Shown: positions 16,877 to 25,706 of the stretch, one piece after another
How the letters are laid out: each line of letters begins with the position of its first letter
Numbering within the stretch: the first letter of the stretch is position 1
Assembly (NCBI RefSeq): GCF_021233055.1
Contig: NZ_CP089538.1
Location: 5,100,501 to 5,164,500, forward strand
From: Spirosoma oryzicola
GTDB taxonomy: Bacteria > Bacteroidota > Bacteroidia > Cytophagales > Spirosomataceae
DNA: 64,000 bases
Direction of reading: 5' to 3'
Made by a program: the position numbers and the translations under genes
Notes under the pieces: model-generated
Database searches by the model: none
What the model saw: only the letters and a program-made list of their open reading frames with translations
Told to the model about the DNA's origin: nothing

Positions 16877-17040
16877 TGTGTCAACTGCATTAGAAAGTAA
16901 AAAAAATAAGACAGTTGAACCGGTTCATTCGCCAATACGGAGCGATTGAAAAAAGGGTTGCGTCGAGGCAGAAAAATAAATGTCGTTACTTCATTTTTTA
17001 CCTATTTTGATGTAAAATTGACCGTAAATCATCTCTCATT

Positions 17041-17280
17041 ATGACTGACCACGAGCGAATTGATGAACTAGAACGGCAGGTCGCTTTTCTCCAGGCCCAG
17101 CAGGAAACGCATATTACCCGACTGAATCAGGTGCTTTCACGGCTGACGTTTCTGGAAGCAAGACAATACCGGCTAATGAGAGAGTTGGGGATTACGCCTA
17201 CAATGCTCGACAACACGTCTACGGCTCAGATGGACGCCCAGGAAATCCTACGCACCCTCCCGACCAATCGACTGAATTAA
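17041..17280 (+). CDS. Short coiled-coil protein
   Basis: A 79-residue protein whose first 50 residues show heptad spacing of leucine, valine and isoleucine (IDELERQVAFLQAQ, then LNQVLSRLTFLEAR), predicting a coiled coil. It has no signal peptide. It lies 66 bp upstream of gldG on the same strand and may be cotranscribed. No family is recognised; it resembles SlyX-like small coiled coils in size only. Coding status is supported by a clean start and composition like that of its neighbours. Confidence 0.65.
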   Translation: MTDHERIDELERQVAFLQAQQETHITRLNQVLSRLTFLEARQYRLMRELGITPTMLDNTSTAQMDAQEILRTLPTNRLN

Positions 17281-17346
17281 CGTTTACCTTCTATCGGCAC
17301 GCCCAGCTAAAGAATTTATAGGGCCCGTTGCTCGTTATAGCACCGT

Positions 17347-19029
17347 ATGAAATCCGCTTCTTTGCGCACGCTTCTTATTATTGCGGCCCTCGTCGCTGTT
17401 AATATCTTATCGGCATTCGTTTTTTTTCGGCTCGATCTAACTCAGGAAAAACGGTATACCCTATCCGAGGCCACCCAGAGTCTGCTGGCTGACCTGCCCG
17501 ATGATGTGCATGTCGATGTGTACCTGACGGGTGATTTACCACCGGCATTCAAACGACTCGAAAATGCAATTCGCGAAACGCTGGACGAATTTCAGGCGCA
17601 GCGCGGATTGGCTGACAACGGTAGTAAAATCACGTATCGCCTGATCGACCCGGATCAACTTACCAACGTTGATGCGAAAAATAAACTTATTGACAAGCTT
17701 CAACAACGGGGTTTGTTGCCGACCAATTTGGTAGCTAACGAAGGCGGAAAGCGGACCGAAAAACTTATTTTTCCGGGTGTTATCATCTCGTACAAAGGCA
17801 AGGAAACCGGTGTGTTGTTGCTGAAAGGAAACAAAGCCGCGTCGAAAGAAGAACAGCTGAATCAGTCGTACGAAGGCGTTGAATTTCAACTGGCGTCGGC
17901 TATTCGGAAGCTGACTCAGACCAAAGAAAATCGTCGGCGCGTGGGTTTACTGTACGGGCATACGCAGGTCCCTCCTTCCCGCTTTGCCGACCTGCTGGCA
18001 TCGGTCCAGGAGAATTACGACCTCTTTTTTATCGACATGACCAAACCGGGCCCAATCGAGGGTCTGGATGCGGTACTGGTGCCAAAACCGGACCGTCCTT
18101 TTTCGGAAGACGAAATCTTCAAGCTCGACCAGTATGTCGTCAAAGGAGGACGCGCTTTGTTTTTCGTGGACGGTCAGCGGGTAGACAGTGTAAGCAACGA
18201 AGGCACCTACGCCCAGCCAATAAACCTCGGCCTCGACGACCTGTTTTTTCGGTGGGGCGTTCGTCTTAATCGGGATGTGGTCAAAGATTTTTATTGCGCC
18301 CCGATTCCGCTTAACGTGGGCAACATGGGCGATAAGCCAAACATCCAACTGGTTCCCTGGCGGTTCTACCCGTTGCTCAATAACTTCGGAACGAGCGGCA
18401 ATCCCATCGTACGGAACCTCGACGCAGTATTGGGCCGGTTTGTGAGCACGCTAGACACCGTACGGGCAGCTGGTATTCAGAAAACCCCGCTCCTGCTGAC
18501 TTCACAATACACCAAAGTCTTAAAAACGCCGACGCTGATCTCGTACACCGAAGCACGGCAGCAACCCGACCCCAAAACCTACAACGATGGCGTACGCATT
18601 GTCGGCTGTCTGCTCGAAGGCAAGTTTCAGTCGCTGTTTACCAATCGCATTTTGCCGGGCGATCCGCGCGCGAATGGTTTTCAGGCTTCGGGTCAGGCTT
18701 CGCGGGTGCTGGTCTGCTCAGACGGTGATTTGATTGTCAACGATGTTGATTTTAAACGAAACGTACCTTACCCGTTAGGTTTCGACCGCTACACGCGCAA
18801 CACGTTCGCCAATAAAGATTTTGCCTTGAATGCGATTGATTACTTGGTCGATCCAAACGGCGTTATTGCGGCCCGCGCCCGCACCGTAACGCTTCGCCCC
18901 CTGGACAAAATTCGCGTCGATGAAAACCGTACGGGCTGGCAGGCCCTAAACCTGTTGGGTCCTTTGGCGTTGGTTGGACTGGTAGGCGTTGTTTGGCAGG
19001 TGGTAAGGAAGCGTAGATACGGACAGTAA
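17347..19029 (+). CDS. gldG: Gliding motility-associated protein GldG
   Basis: A 560-residue protein with an N-terminal membrane helix (about 7-28), a large extracytoplasmic region and a C-terminal helix (about 534-555) before a basic tail. The opening (LDLTQEKRYTLSEATQSLL, 29-47) and the region near 190-280 match GldG, which in Flavobacterium johnsoniae acts with the ABC proteins GldA and GldF and is required for gliding. The C-terminal NAIDYLVDPNGVIAARAR is also typical. The partner gldF, usually directly upstream, is not in this window. It is convergent with nuoM, stop codons 2 bp apart. A protein with a type IX sorting domain at 57661 fits a gliding organism. Confidence 0.9.
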   Translation: MKSASLRTLLIIAALVAVNILSAFVFFRLDLTQEKRYTLSEATQSLLADLPDDVHVDVYLTGDLPPAFKRLENAIRETLDEFQAQRGLADNGSKITYRLIDPDQLTNVDAKNKLIDKLQQRGLLPTNLVANEGGKRTEKLIFPGVIISYKGKETGVLLLKGNKAASKEEQLNQSYEGVEFQLASAIRKLTQTKENRRRVGLLYGHTQVPPSRFADLLASVQENYDLFFIDMTKPGPIEGLDAVLVPKPDRPFSEDEIFKLDQYVVKGGRALFFVDGQRVDSVSNEGTYAQPINLGLDDLFFRWGVRLNRDVVKDFYCAPIPLNVGNMGDKPNIQLVPWRFYPLLNNFGTSGNPIVRNLDAVLGRFVSTLDTVRAAGIQKTPLLLTSQYTKVLKTPTLISYTEARQQPDPKTYNDGVRIVGCLLEGKFQSLFTNRILPGDPRANGFQASGQASRVLVCSDGDLIVNDVDFKRNVPYPLGFDRYTRNTFANKDFALNAIDYLVDPNGVIAARARTVTLRPLDKIRVDENRTGWQALNLLGPLALVGLVGVVWQVVRKRRYGQ

Positions 19030-19031
19030 GG

Positions 19032-20711
19032 TTACTCAACGGCAAATTTCACCAGCCACTGCGCTACCGTAGCGCCACTGAGATCGAAAACCAGATTGGG
19101 AAATAACCCCAAGATCAGCGCCATTACCCCCAGCGGAACCAGCATCAGTTTTTCGCGGGCCGTCAGATCAGCAAGTACAGCGGTGCCATCGTGGTGATTA
19201 TCAAAAGGGCGTACCCAGGTCGGGCCGAAAAACATGCGTTGCAGCGTCCAGAGAAAATAAGCAGCCGCCAGCAGGATACCCGTAGCCGCAACGGCGGTCA
19301 ACCAACCAGGCAACCACTCGGACTGGAAACTTCCCATCAGCGTAAACAACTCACCCACAAAGCCCGAGAAGCCTGGCAAACCCAACGAACCGAAAAAGGC
19401 CACGGCGGTCAAAACGGTGTACTGCGGCATCGGCTGAATCAGGCCCCGGTAGGAGTCGATGCGTCGGTCGTGCGTGCGGTCGTAAAGCACTCCCACAATC
19501 AGGAAAAGCATAGCCGACAAAACACCATGACTGACCATCTGGTAAATCGCCCCATTGATCCCTTCGGCGGTCAGGGAAGCCACACCCAGCAGCACAAAAC
19601 CCATGTGCGATACGGACGAGTAGGCAATTAATTTCTTTACATCCGACTGAGCCAGGGCATTTAATCCACCGTAGACGATAGAAAGCGTACCTAAACCAGC
19701 CAACGTTTGGGCGTATTCGGCGGCCCCATCCGGAAAAAAGCTCCAGGCGATCCGCAGAAACCCGTAGCCTCCAATTTTAAGCAACACGCCCGCCAGTACC
19801 ACCGATACGGGTGTAGGTGCTTCTACGTGCGCATCGGGCAGCCACGTGTGAACGGGTACAATGGGTAGCTTGATAGCAAAGCCAATGAATATCGCCCAGA
19901 ATGCCAGCATCCGGGCTGGCAAGCCCAGGACGATTGGCTCGGCTGCCGGATTCAGAAACGCATCCGGTAAGTAATTACCCCCATCGGCCAGAAAACGCAT
20001 GTCGAACGTGTGTACGATCTGCGCCGGATTTACCTGTCCATTTTGCAGGTACGTCTGCATAGCCCGGATAACTTCGTCCGTTGCAGCAGAAGCGTCAGGG
20101 ACCAGACCGGCAGCAACCGCCGTGCTAACCGGGTCCATGACCGAGAGGTACAACCCGATCATCACCAGCAAGATCAGCAGTGAGCCGAGCAACGTGTAGA
20201 GAAAAAATTTGATCGACGCGTACTCCCGACGCGGCCCGCCCCACAGGCCAATGAGGAAATACATGGGCAGGAGCATGAATTCGAAGAACAGGAAAAAAAG
20301 AAAGAAATCGAGCGCCAGAAAGCACCCCATGATCGTACCCGTCAGCAGCAGATAAAGCGCATAGTACGCTTTCAACCGATGCGTTATGTTCCAGGATGCA
20401 ACAACACCGATAACCATGACCACCGCCGATAAGACAACCAGAGGCAGACTAAACCCATCAACGCCTACCAGATAATCGATGGACGCAATACCCAGATTGC
20501 CAAGCGATAGCGTAATCCAATCCGCTTTTTCCAACAGCTGATAACCGGCACTGGCGCGATCGAAAGCGGCATAAGCGAAACCCGCCAGCACCAGATCAGC
20601 GAGGGTAACCACCAAAGCAATCCATCGAAAATACGCTTTTTGACTTTCGGGTAGCGTCGCTACCAGCAAGGACCCAGCTAACGGAAGAAAAATAAGTAAC
20701 GAAAGAACCAT
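19032..20711 (-). CDS. nuoM: NADH-quinone oxidoreductase subunit M
   Basis: A 559-residue antiporter-like subunit of complex I with about 14 helices. Characteristic segments include LFFEFMLLPMYFLIGLWGG, ASIKFFLYTLLGSLLILL, AFAIKLPIVPVHTWLPDAHV-like residues near 280-300 and AYSSVSHMGFVLLG near 355-370, with the conserved lysine and glutamate residues of the proton path. ATG at 20711 is chosen over GTG at 20720. It sits 70 bp downstream of nuoL. nuoN, normally next, is absent; the next gene is gldG on the other strand. Confidence 0.95.
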   Translation of the reverse strand: MVLSLLIFLPLAGSLLVATLPESQKAYFRWIALVVTLADLVLAGFAYAAFDRASAGYQLLEKADWITLSLGNLGIASIDYLVGVDGFSLPLVVLSAVVMVIGVVASWNITHRLKAYYALYLLLTGTIMGCFLALDFFLFFLFFEFMLLPMYFLIGLWGGPRREYASIKFFLYTLLGSLLILLVMIGLYLSVMDPVSTAVAAGLVPDASAATDEVIRAMQTYLQNGQVNPAQIVHTFDMRFLADGGNYLPDAFLNPAAEPIVLGLPARMLAFWAIFIGFAIKLPIVPVHTWLPDAHVEAPTPVSVVLAGVLLKIGGYGFLRIAWSFFPDGAAEYAQTLAGLGTLSIVYGGLNALAQSDVKKLIAYSSVSHMGFVLLGVASLTAEGINGAIYQMVSHGVLSAMLFLIVGVLYDRTHDRRIDSYRGLIQPMPQYTVLTAVAFFGSLGLPGFSGFVGELFTLMGSFQSEWLPGWLTAVAATGILLAAAYFLWTLQRMFFGPTWVRPFDNHHDGTAVLADLTAREKLMLVPLGVMALILGLFPNLVFDLSGATVAQWLVKFAVE

Positions 20712-20781
20712 ACTGAACACGGATCGAACCGTGATTTATATCATCAATTGCGGCTTGTAACCGCCAAGCGGAATTTCCGCC

Positions 20782-22689
20782 TTATAAAAGCCACCAAAGC
20801 AATACCAATAAGCCAACGACTGCCGCCGTGATGTACGACTGCACTCGCCCATTCTGGATGGAACGCGTTAACCGCCCGAATTGACCCGCTACCCAGGCCG
20901 CACCGTTGACGATTCCATCAACCCCGAAGCGATCAACGACATGCGTAAGCTGCGCCAGTACGACCGTTGTTACACCCGCGCCGTTGACAACCCCATCGAT
21001 CACTCGCTGATCAGTTCGGTTCAACAGCAATGCCAGCCTATGGAACGGATTGATAATGACGTACTGATAAATCGTATCCAGAAAACCGTATTCCAGCGAA
21101 AGGCGAACGTAACTCCGCAACCGATTCGGCTCACGCATTCGGAAGCCAATCCAGCCACCAGCCAGTACCAGGGCGATGGATAGCGGAGCCAGCCACCAGA
21201 TACCCGCTTCCTCGGCTACGGATATAAGCTTGAAAAACCAGCCTGAATGACCCGAAAACGGATTAAGCGAAAACCAGAACCACAGCGATAAACCCGTCAG
21301 CAGTACGATTGGACCGCGCATCAGCCAGTCAGGTTCGTGGACATGGGCCAGCGGTCCCGAGTCGCTGCGGTAATCGCCGAAAAAGATCATCCGCCACTGC
21401 CGCACCATGTACAAAGCCGTTAAGCCCGACGAGCCGATTAACAGCACAGGCACCAGATAAGCCAGACCACTCCCCTGTTCGTGTGCCCAATGAACAGCTC
21501 CGCCTAGAATGGCTTCTTTGGACAAGAACCCGGAGAAAAACGGTAATCCCGCCAGTGCTGCGACGCAAATACTGTACGCGATGAAGGTGACGGGTATCAT
21601 TTTTCGCAGACCACCCATCTGCCGCATGTCCTGTGTATCAACGGCGTGGATTACCGCGCCCGCACTCAGAAATAACCCGGCTTTGAAAAACGCGTGCGTC
21701 AGCAGGTGAAACATAGCGCCACCAACGTTGCCCGTGCCCATACCAGCCACCATCAGACCCAGCTGTGAGACCGTCGAGAAAGCCAGTACTTTTTTAATAT
21801 CGGTCTGAAAAACGGCTGAATATCCGCCCCAGATGGTCGTCATTGTTCCAACTAACGCGATGACAACCAACGCATCGGGTGACAGCAGTGGGTGAATACG
21901 GGCGAGCAGGAAAATCCCGGCGGCAACCATTGTCGCGGCATGGAGCAAAGCCGATACCGGTGTTGGACCTTCCATCGCGTCCGGCAACCAGGTCAGCAGC
22001 GGAAATTGGGCCGATTTACCAACGCAGCCCATAAATAGGCACAGACCTATAGCGGTTGGTAGCGTAGCCGGTAGGTTATCCGTCGTCAGGGCGCTGAATT
22101 CAAGCGTATCGAAGTAGTAATAGGTCAGAAAAATACCGAGTAGAAAACCGATGTCGCCCACCCGATTCATCAGGAACGCTTTTTTTGCTGCTTGTGATGC
22201 AGCAGGCCGTTCCGTGTAAAAACCGATCAGCAGGTACGAAGCCAGACCCACCAGTTCCCAGAACGCGTACATAACCAGCAGATTACCCGCCAGAACAATC
22301 CCTAGCATGGCTCCCACAAACAATTGCAGATACGCAAAATAGCGGGCTAGCTTGGGTTCGTCGTGGAGATACGAAAGCGAATAAATCTGTACGAGTAAGG
22401 CCACAAAATGAACCAGTACGAGCATCAGCCCGCTCAGCGCATCCAGGCGAAAACTCAGACCGAATGATACGCCCGATATAGTTGCCCAATCGGACCGGAG
22501 CGTCAAGGCTTGTTCGGGTATACCTGCCGTCAACAACACCGACCCCATTAACCCCAGGCCAGTCAACAGAATAGCCAGTTTTCCCGCTGTAGACCGGTTA
22601 GCGTTCATCAACGCTACGAACCCCGCGAAGGGTAATCCCAGCAAAGCAATCATCAACGGGGAAACGAATAGAGAAACGTCGTCAGGCAT
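20782..22689 (-). CDS. nuoL: NADH-quinone oxidoreductase subunit L
   Basis: A 635-residue complex I subunit with about 16 helices. It shows YAFWELVGLASYLLIGFY, the NuoL signature AAKKAFLMNRVGDIGFLLG near 165-185, LTWLPDAMEGPTPVSALLHA near 231-250, and a C-terminal region carrying the long lateral helix expected of this subunit. It is followed by nuoM on the same strand. Upstream on the plus strand lies a methyltransferase gene, so nuoL is cut off from nuoK, its usual upstream neighbour. Confidence 0.96.
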   Translation of the reverse strand: MPDDVSLFVSPLMIALLGLPFAGFVALMNANRSTAGKLAILLTGLGLMGSVLLTAGIPEQALTLRSDWATISGVSFGLSFRLDALSGLMLVLVHFVALLVQIYSLSYLHDEPKLARYFAYLQLFVGAMLGIVLAGNLLVMYAFWELVGLASYLLIGFYTERPAASQAAKKAFLMNRVGDIGFLLGIFLTYYYFDTLEFSALTTDNLPATLPTAIGLCLFMGCVGKSAQFPLLTWLPDAMEGPTPVSALLHAATMVAAGIFLLARIHPLLSPDALVVIALVGTMTTIWGGYSAVFQTDIKKVLAFSTVSQLGLMVAGMGTGNVGGAMFHLLTHAFFKAGLFLSAGAVIHAVDTQDMRQMGGLRKMIPVTFIAYSICVAALAGLPFFSGFLSKEAILGGAVHWAHEQGSGLAYLVPVLLIGSSGLTALYMVRQWRMIFFGDYRSDSGPLAHVHEPDWLMRGPIVLLTGLSLWFWFSLNPFSGHSGWFFKLISVAEEAGIWWLAPLSIALVLAGGWIGFRMREPNRLRSYVRLSLEYGFLDTIYQYVIINPFHRLALLLNRTDQRVIDGVVNGAGVTTVVLAQLTHVVDRFGVDGIVNGAAWVAGQFGRLTRSIQNGRVQSYITAAVVGLLVLLWWLL

Positions 22690-22776
22690 TTAGAATCAAT
22701 CTGAATTGGCCGCAAATATCCCCATTCTACCGTAGGGAAACAAACGCTTCTAAATTCAAATGCGGAAGCTTTTTGA

Positions 22777-22784
22777 TAGCTTTG
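22777..22784 (+). promoter_or_regulatory. Candidate -7 box for the methyltransferase gene
   Basis: TAGCTTTG fits the TAnnTTTG consensus and lies 85 bp before the ATG at 22870. No good -33 element is seen at the expected distance. Confidence 0.3.
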
Positions 22785-22869
22785 GCAGAAACTTGTCAAC
22801 CCGCCGTCGCCTTATCGTTCCGATTCGCTGCTTTCTGGCAAAGAAACAGCTGTCAGGAATAACTTATCC

Positions 22870-23733
22870 ATGAGTATTCAGTCCGTTGTTTACCGCATTA
22901 GTCCGCCATTTTTCCGCAAGCGCATCAAGCAAACCTACTACGCTGGCCGACGCTTTTTTACCGAGCGTATTATCGAGCCTACCGAAGTAATCGTTGGCTT
23001 ACGGGATAAATTAACGCCACCACGGTCAAAAATCTTTGTGGGCGACGGTGATTTTAAAGCAATCGGTGAAACCTTCCGGCAGTATTTTATCGATTTCTGC
23101 CAGCTACAGCCCGATCATGCCGTTCTCGACGTGGGTTGCGGCATCGGTCGAATGGCGGTTCCGCTCACCAGCTATTTATCAGCAGACGGTTCGTACGAAG
23201 GCTTCGATCCTGTAGCCGATGGGATACATTGGTGTCAACAGCACATTACGCCCCGCTTTCCCAATTTTCAGTTTCGTCAGGTTAATCTGTTCAATGGCTT
23301 TTACAACCCTGCGGGACAGGATCAGGCCATAACGTATCGATTTCCGTACAATGACGACCAGTTTGACACGGTAGTTGTGGTTGGCGTTTTTACCCACATG
23401 ACGATTAACGAAATTTCTACCTATCTGGGCGAAATAAAGCGGGTTCTCAAGCCGGGTGGCCGCTGTCTTACGTCGTTTTTTCTGCTCGACAACGAATCGC
23501 GTCGGCTCATGGTTGAACCGGGCAGCGCCTTCAACTTTCAGTATCCGTTCGAAGGGCGCTGGGCGTTCGATCCGCACAACCCAAACACCGGCTCGGCACA
23601 CGACGAAACAGAACTGCTCCGCGTCATGGCCACGCACGGGTTGCCGATTCAACGTCCGATTCGTTACGGCTCGTGGAGTGGTCGTCAGCCAGCCACGTCT
23701 TTCCTCGACATCATTATTCTCGAAAAGCCGTAA
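22870..23733 (+). CDS. Class I SAM-dependent methyltransferase
   Basis: A 287-residue protein with the SAM-binding motif I VLDVGCGIGRMA at 85-96, an acidic GFDP at the end of strand 2, and LKPGGRCLTSF near 193-203 for post-motif III. The N-terminal 60 residues are basic and may bind the acceptor or membrane. The substrate is unknown. It interrupts the complex I gene block, divergent from nuoL and convergent with the oxygenase gene, whose stop is 6 bp away. Spacing suggests it is a single-gene unit. Confidence 0.88.
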   Translation: MSIQSVVYRISPPFFRKRIKQTYYAGRRFFTERIIEPTEVIVGLRDKLTPPRSKIFVGDGDFKAIGETFRQYFIDFCQLQPDHAVLDVGCGIGRMAVPLTSYLSADGSYEGFDPVADGIHWCQQHITPRFPNFQFRQVNLFNGFYNPAGQDQAITYRFPYNDDQFDTVVVVGVFTHMTINEISTYLGEIKRVLKPGGRCLTSFFLLDNESRRLMVEPGSAFNFQYPFEGRWAFDPHNPNTGSAHDETELLRVMATHGLPIQRPIRYGSWSGRQPATSFLDIIILEKP

Positions 23734-23739
23734 AAGTAA

Positions 23740-24351
23740 CTAGGCTGTTTTTAACCAGCCCGTCACGCTGAGTCGTTCGCGGGTAGCGGGCCGCACTTCG
23801 TGTTCAAGCCGACCGCTCTCGAAACAAACCAGCCGACCGCCGAGGGGTTGAACAGTTATTTCACGTTCGGCATTCGGGGCGCTTTCGTCGGGCAGGAACA
23901 GCGCCAGTTGCCCACCGTCGGTTTCCTGCCAGTCTTCGTTCAGGTAACAGATTACCGACAGTTTCCGACGCGAATCACTGCGAAACTGGTCGAGGTGGCG
24001 TTTGTAGAAGGTTCCCGGCGGATACAGCGCGTAGTGAAATTCGTAATCGCGCAGACCCAGGTAACAGGTTTGGTTTAAGTAGTCGACAAAATCACCGATT
24101 CGTTGCAGAAAAGCCGCTTCTTCGGGGGTTGCCGAAGTGTCGTCAATCCACAAAATCTCATCGCCCCGAATGGTATTTTCGATGGTTACCTGCTGATTGC
24201 CGATGCCAGCCGCTTTAAACTGGCCCGCTGCCCGACGTTCGCGGAGTCGCTTTGCCAGAGCGGTTACTTCATCAGCAGTCAAAAAATGGTCAACGGTGCC
24301 GTAGCCTTCGTTGAGAATACCGTCGATAATCGGTTCAAATAAAGGATTCAT
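23740..24351 (-). CDS. 2-oxoglutarate/Fe(II)-dependent oxygenase (prolyl-hydroxylase-like)
   Basis: A 203-residue oxygenase with the iron triad H119-x-D121 (KRHLDQF) and H184 (LEHEV), plus the 2-oxoglutarate-binding arginine R193 in the RxS motif (RERLS). FYKRHLD, LSVICYLNEDW and DGGQLALF match the prolyl 4-hydroxylase-type P4Hc domain (about 100-200). Its ATG overlaps the nuoK stop codon in the sequence ATGA, so it should be translated by coupling with nuoK. The substrate is unknown; small bacterial members hydroxylate proteins, including ribosomal or elongation factors. The overlap with a complex I gene is unusual. Confidence 0.9.
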   Translation of the reverse strand: MNPLFEPIIDGILNEGYGTVDHFLTADEVTALAKRLRERRAAGQFKAAGIGNQQVTIENTIRGDEILWIDDTSATPEEAAFLQRIGDFVDYLNQTCYLGLRDYEFHYALYPPGTFYKRHLDQFRSDSRRKLSVICYLNEDWQETDGGQLALFLPDESAPNAEREITVQPLGGRLVCFESGRLEHEVRPATRERLSVTGWLKTA

Positions 24352-24659
24352 TGCTTCAGTTCATTCAGCTCATCGAGTTGAGCCGTACGGAAATGGCGAT
24401 AGACTTGCAGGACGATTGCCAGCGCCACCGCCGATTCAGCTGCCGCTACCACCATCACAAACAGGCTTAACATCTGCCCCTGCAAGCGGTCGGGATCGTA
24501 CTGGCTAAACGCGACCAGGTTAATATTAACGGCGTTGAGCATCAGTTCGATACCCATCAGCACAACAATGGCGTGCCGTTTCAGCAATACCACGGCCAGA
24601 CCGATGGCAAACAATGCAGCGCCAACAAGCAGAAATAAATGACTATTAACCGGTTCCAC
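24348..24659 (-). CDS. nuoK: NADH-quinone oxidoreductase subunit K
   Basis: A 103-residue, three-helix complex I subunit starting from GTG at 24659. A longer frame begins at 24752, but it would run through a long hairpin and adds 31 residues unlike NuoK. The conserved glutamates of the proton path are visible in VLMGIELMLNAVNINLVAFS (about 33-52) and in MVVAAAESAVALAIVL (about 72-87). It overlaps the oxygenase gene by 4 bp. nuoJ, its universal upstream neighbour, is absent; an isomerase gene lies upstream instead. Confidence 0.92.
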   Translation of the reverse strand: MEPVNSHLFLLVGAALFAIGLAVVLLKRHAIVVLMGIELMLNAVNINLVAFSQYDPDRLQGQMLSLFVMVVAAAESAVALAIVLQVYRHFRTAQLDELNELKQ

Positions 24660-24696
24660 GGGCAGACAAACGTAACGGGTGACTAGATAAAACAGT

Positions 24697-24759
24697 AATT
24701 GAGGTGAGCGGGCATTTGGTTCCAGACTTGGCCAACCAAATGCACCACTCACCTCAATT
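24697..24759 (-). terminator. Long hairpin between isomerase and nuoK genes
   Basis: Outer stem of 12 bp (24697-24708 with 24748-24759) and inner stem of about 10 bp (24712-24721 with 24734-24743), separated by a small internal loop. It lies 17 bp past the isomerase stop on the minus strand and probably ends that transcript, isolating nuoK. Confidence 0.7.
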
Positions 24760-24776
24760 CGCTTCTTTTTCGATCA

Positions 24777-25649
24777 TTAAACGTCACACAACACCACGGC
24801 TTCCCGCAGGCTCGTCAGCGGATCACGCTTCGGAATAAACTCCTGCGCTACGTAGCCTTTGAAACCTGTATCGACAATGGCCTTCATAACGGCAGGGTAG
24901 TAAATTTCCTGCGTTTCGTCGAGCTCATTGCGACCGGGATTACCGCCCGTGTGGTAGTGACCAATGTACTTGCTGCTCTCCCGGATTGTGCGGATGATAT
25001 CGCCTTCCATGATCTGCATGTGGTAGATATCGTACAGCAGTTTGAAGTTTTCCGAGCCTACCCGCTTGCACAGCTCGACGCCCCAGGCCGTATGATCCGC
25101 CATGTAATCTTTATGATCAACTTTGCTGTTCAGCAGCTCCATGATCATCGTGATACCATGCTTCTCCGCGCTAGGCATCAGGCGCTTCAGTCCGACTGCG
25201 CAATTTTCGAGCCCTTCTTCGTTGCTCATTCCACGGCGGTTACCCGAAAAGCAAATGACGGTGTTTAGTCCGGCTTCTTTCAGCTTCGGAAAGATCGCTT
25301 CGTAGCTGGCGACCAGCTCGTCGTGGAACTTGGGGTTGTTGAACCCATCCGCAATTCCTTTACCTGCGCCCTGCGGCAAAGCCGATGTCAGACCGTGCTT
25401 TTTCAGCACAGGCCATTCTTCGGGGCCCGTCAGGTCGATGGATTTGATGCCCATCTCTTTGGCGGCTTTGCACAGATCGTCCAGCGGAATTTTGCTGTAG
25501 CACCACCGGCACACCGAATGGTTGATCCGGCCTTTCAATTTAAGCGCTGTTATTTCGGGTTGGGTCGCGGAAGTAGCGAACGAATCGGTTAGAGACAGCG
25601 AAACTGCACTGCCAGTTAAGGTTTTTAGGGCCGCTCGGCGGGAGGTCAT
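24777..25649 (-). CDS. Sugar phosphate isomerase/epimerase, hydroxypyruvate isomerase-like, exported
   Basis: A 290-residue TIM-barrel protein of the xylose isomerase-like AP-endonuclease-2 superfamily. Twin arginines in MTSRRAALKT followed by a hydrophobic stretch suggest Tat export. Likely metal ligands are E in MIMELLNSKVDH (about 170), D in LLYDIYHMQ (about 203) and E in AQEFIP (about 267). This arrangement matches hydroxypyruvate isomerase-like proteins often found beside DUF1080 hydrolases. The DUF1080 gene lies directly upstream on the same strand, so both probably act on a keto-sugar in the periplasm; that is inferred. Confidence 0.85.
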   Translation of the reverse strand: MTSRRAALKTLTGSAVSLSLTDSFATSATQPEITALKLKGRINHSVCRWCYSKIPLDDLCKAAKEMGIKSIDLTGPEEWPVLKKHGLTSALPQGAGKGIADGFNNPKFHDELVASYEAIFPKLKEAGLNTVICFSGNRRGMSNEEGLENCAVGLKRLMPSAEKHGITMIMELLNSKVDHKDYMADHTAWGVELCKRVGSENFKLLYDIYHMQIMEGDIIRTIRESSKYIGHYHTGGNPGRNELDETQEIYYPAVMKAIVDTGFKGYVAQEFIPKRDPLTSLREAVVLCDV

Positions 25650-25667
25650 ACAAGTAGTAAGTTTGTA

Positions 25668-25706
25668 GTTTCCGCCTGTAGTCAGCCACAGGCGGAAACC
25701 GTTTTT
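25668..25706 (-). terminator. Hairpin behind the DUF1080 gene
   Basis: A perfect 12-bp inverted repeat (25668-25679 with 25688-25699), with an A/T tract at 25702-25708 that encodes U residues only for plus-strand reading. On the minus strand it begins 8 bp after the DUF1080 stop codon, so it probably attenuates readthrough into the isomerase gene. Confidence 0.55.

Noticed and set aside
23179..23652. A 157-residue minus-strand frame inside the methyltransferase gene
   Set aside because: The plus strand carries a complete SAM motif; the antisense frame has no family features.
24660..24752. N-terminal extension of nuoK
   Set aside because: It would run through the hairpin at 24697-24759 and make NuoK 31 residues longer than its normal size; GTG at 24659 gives the expected length.
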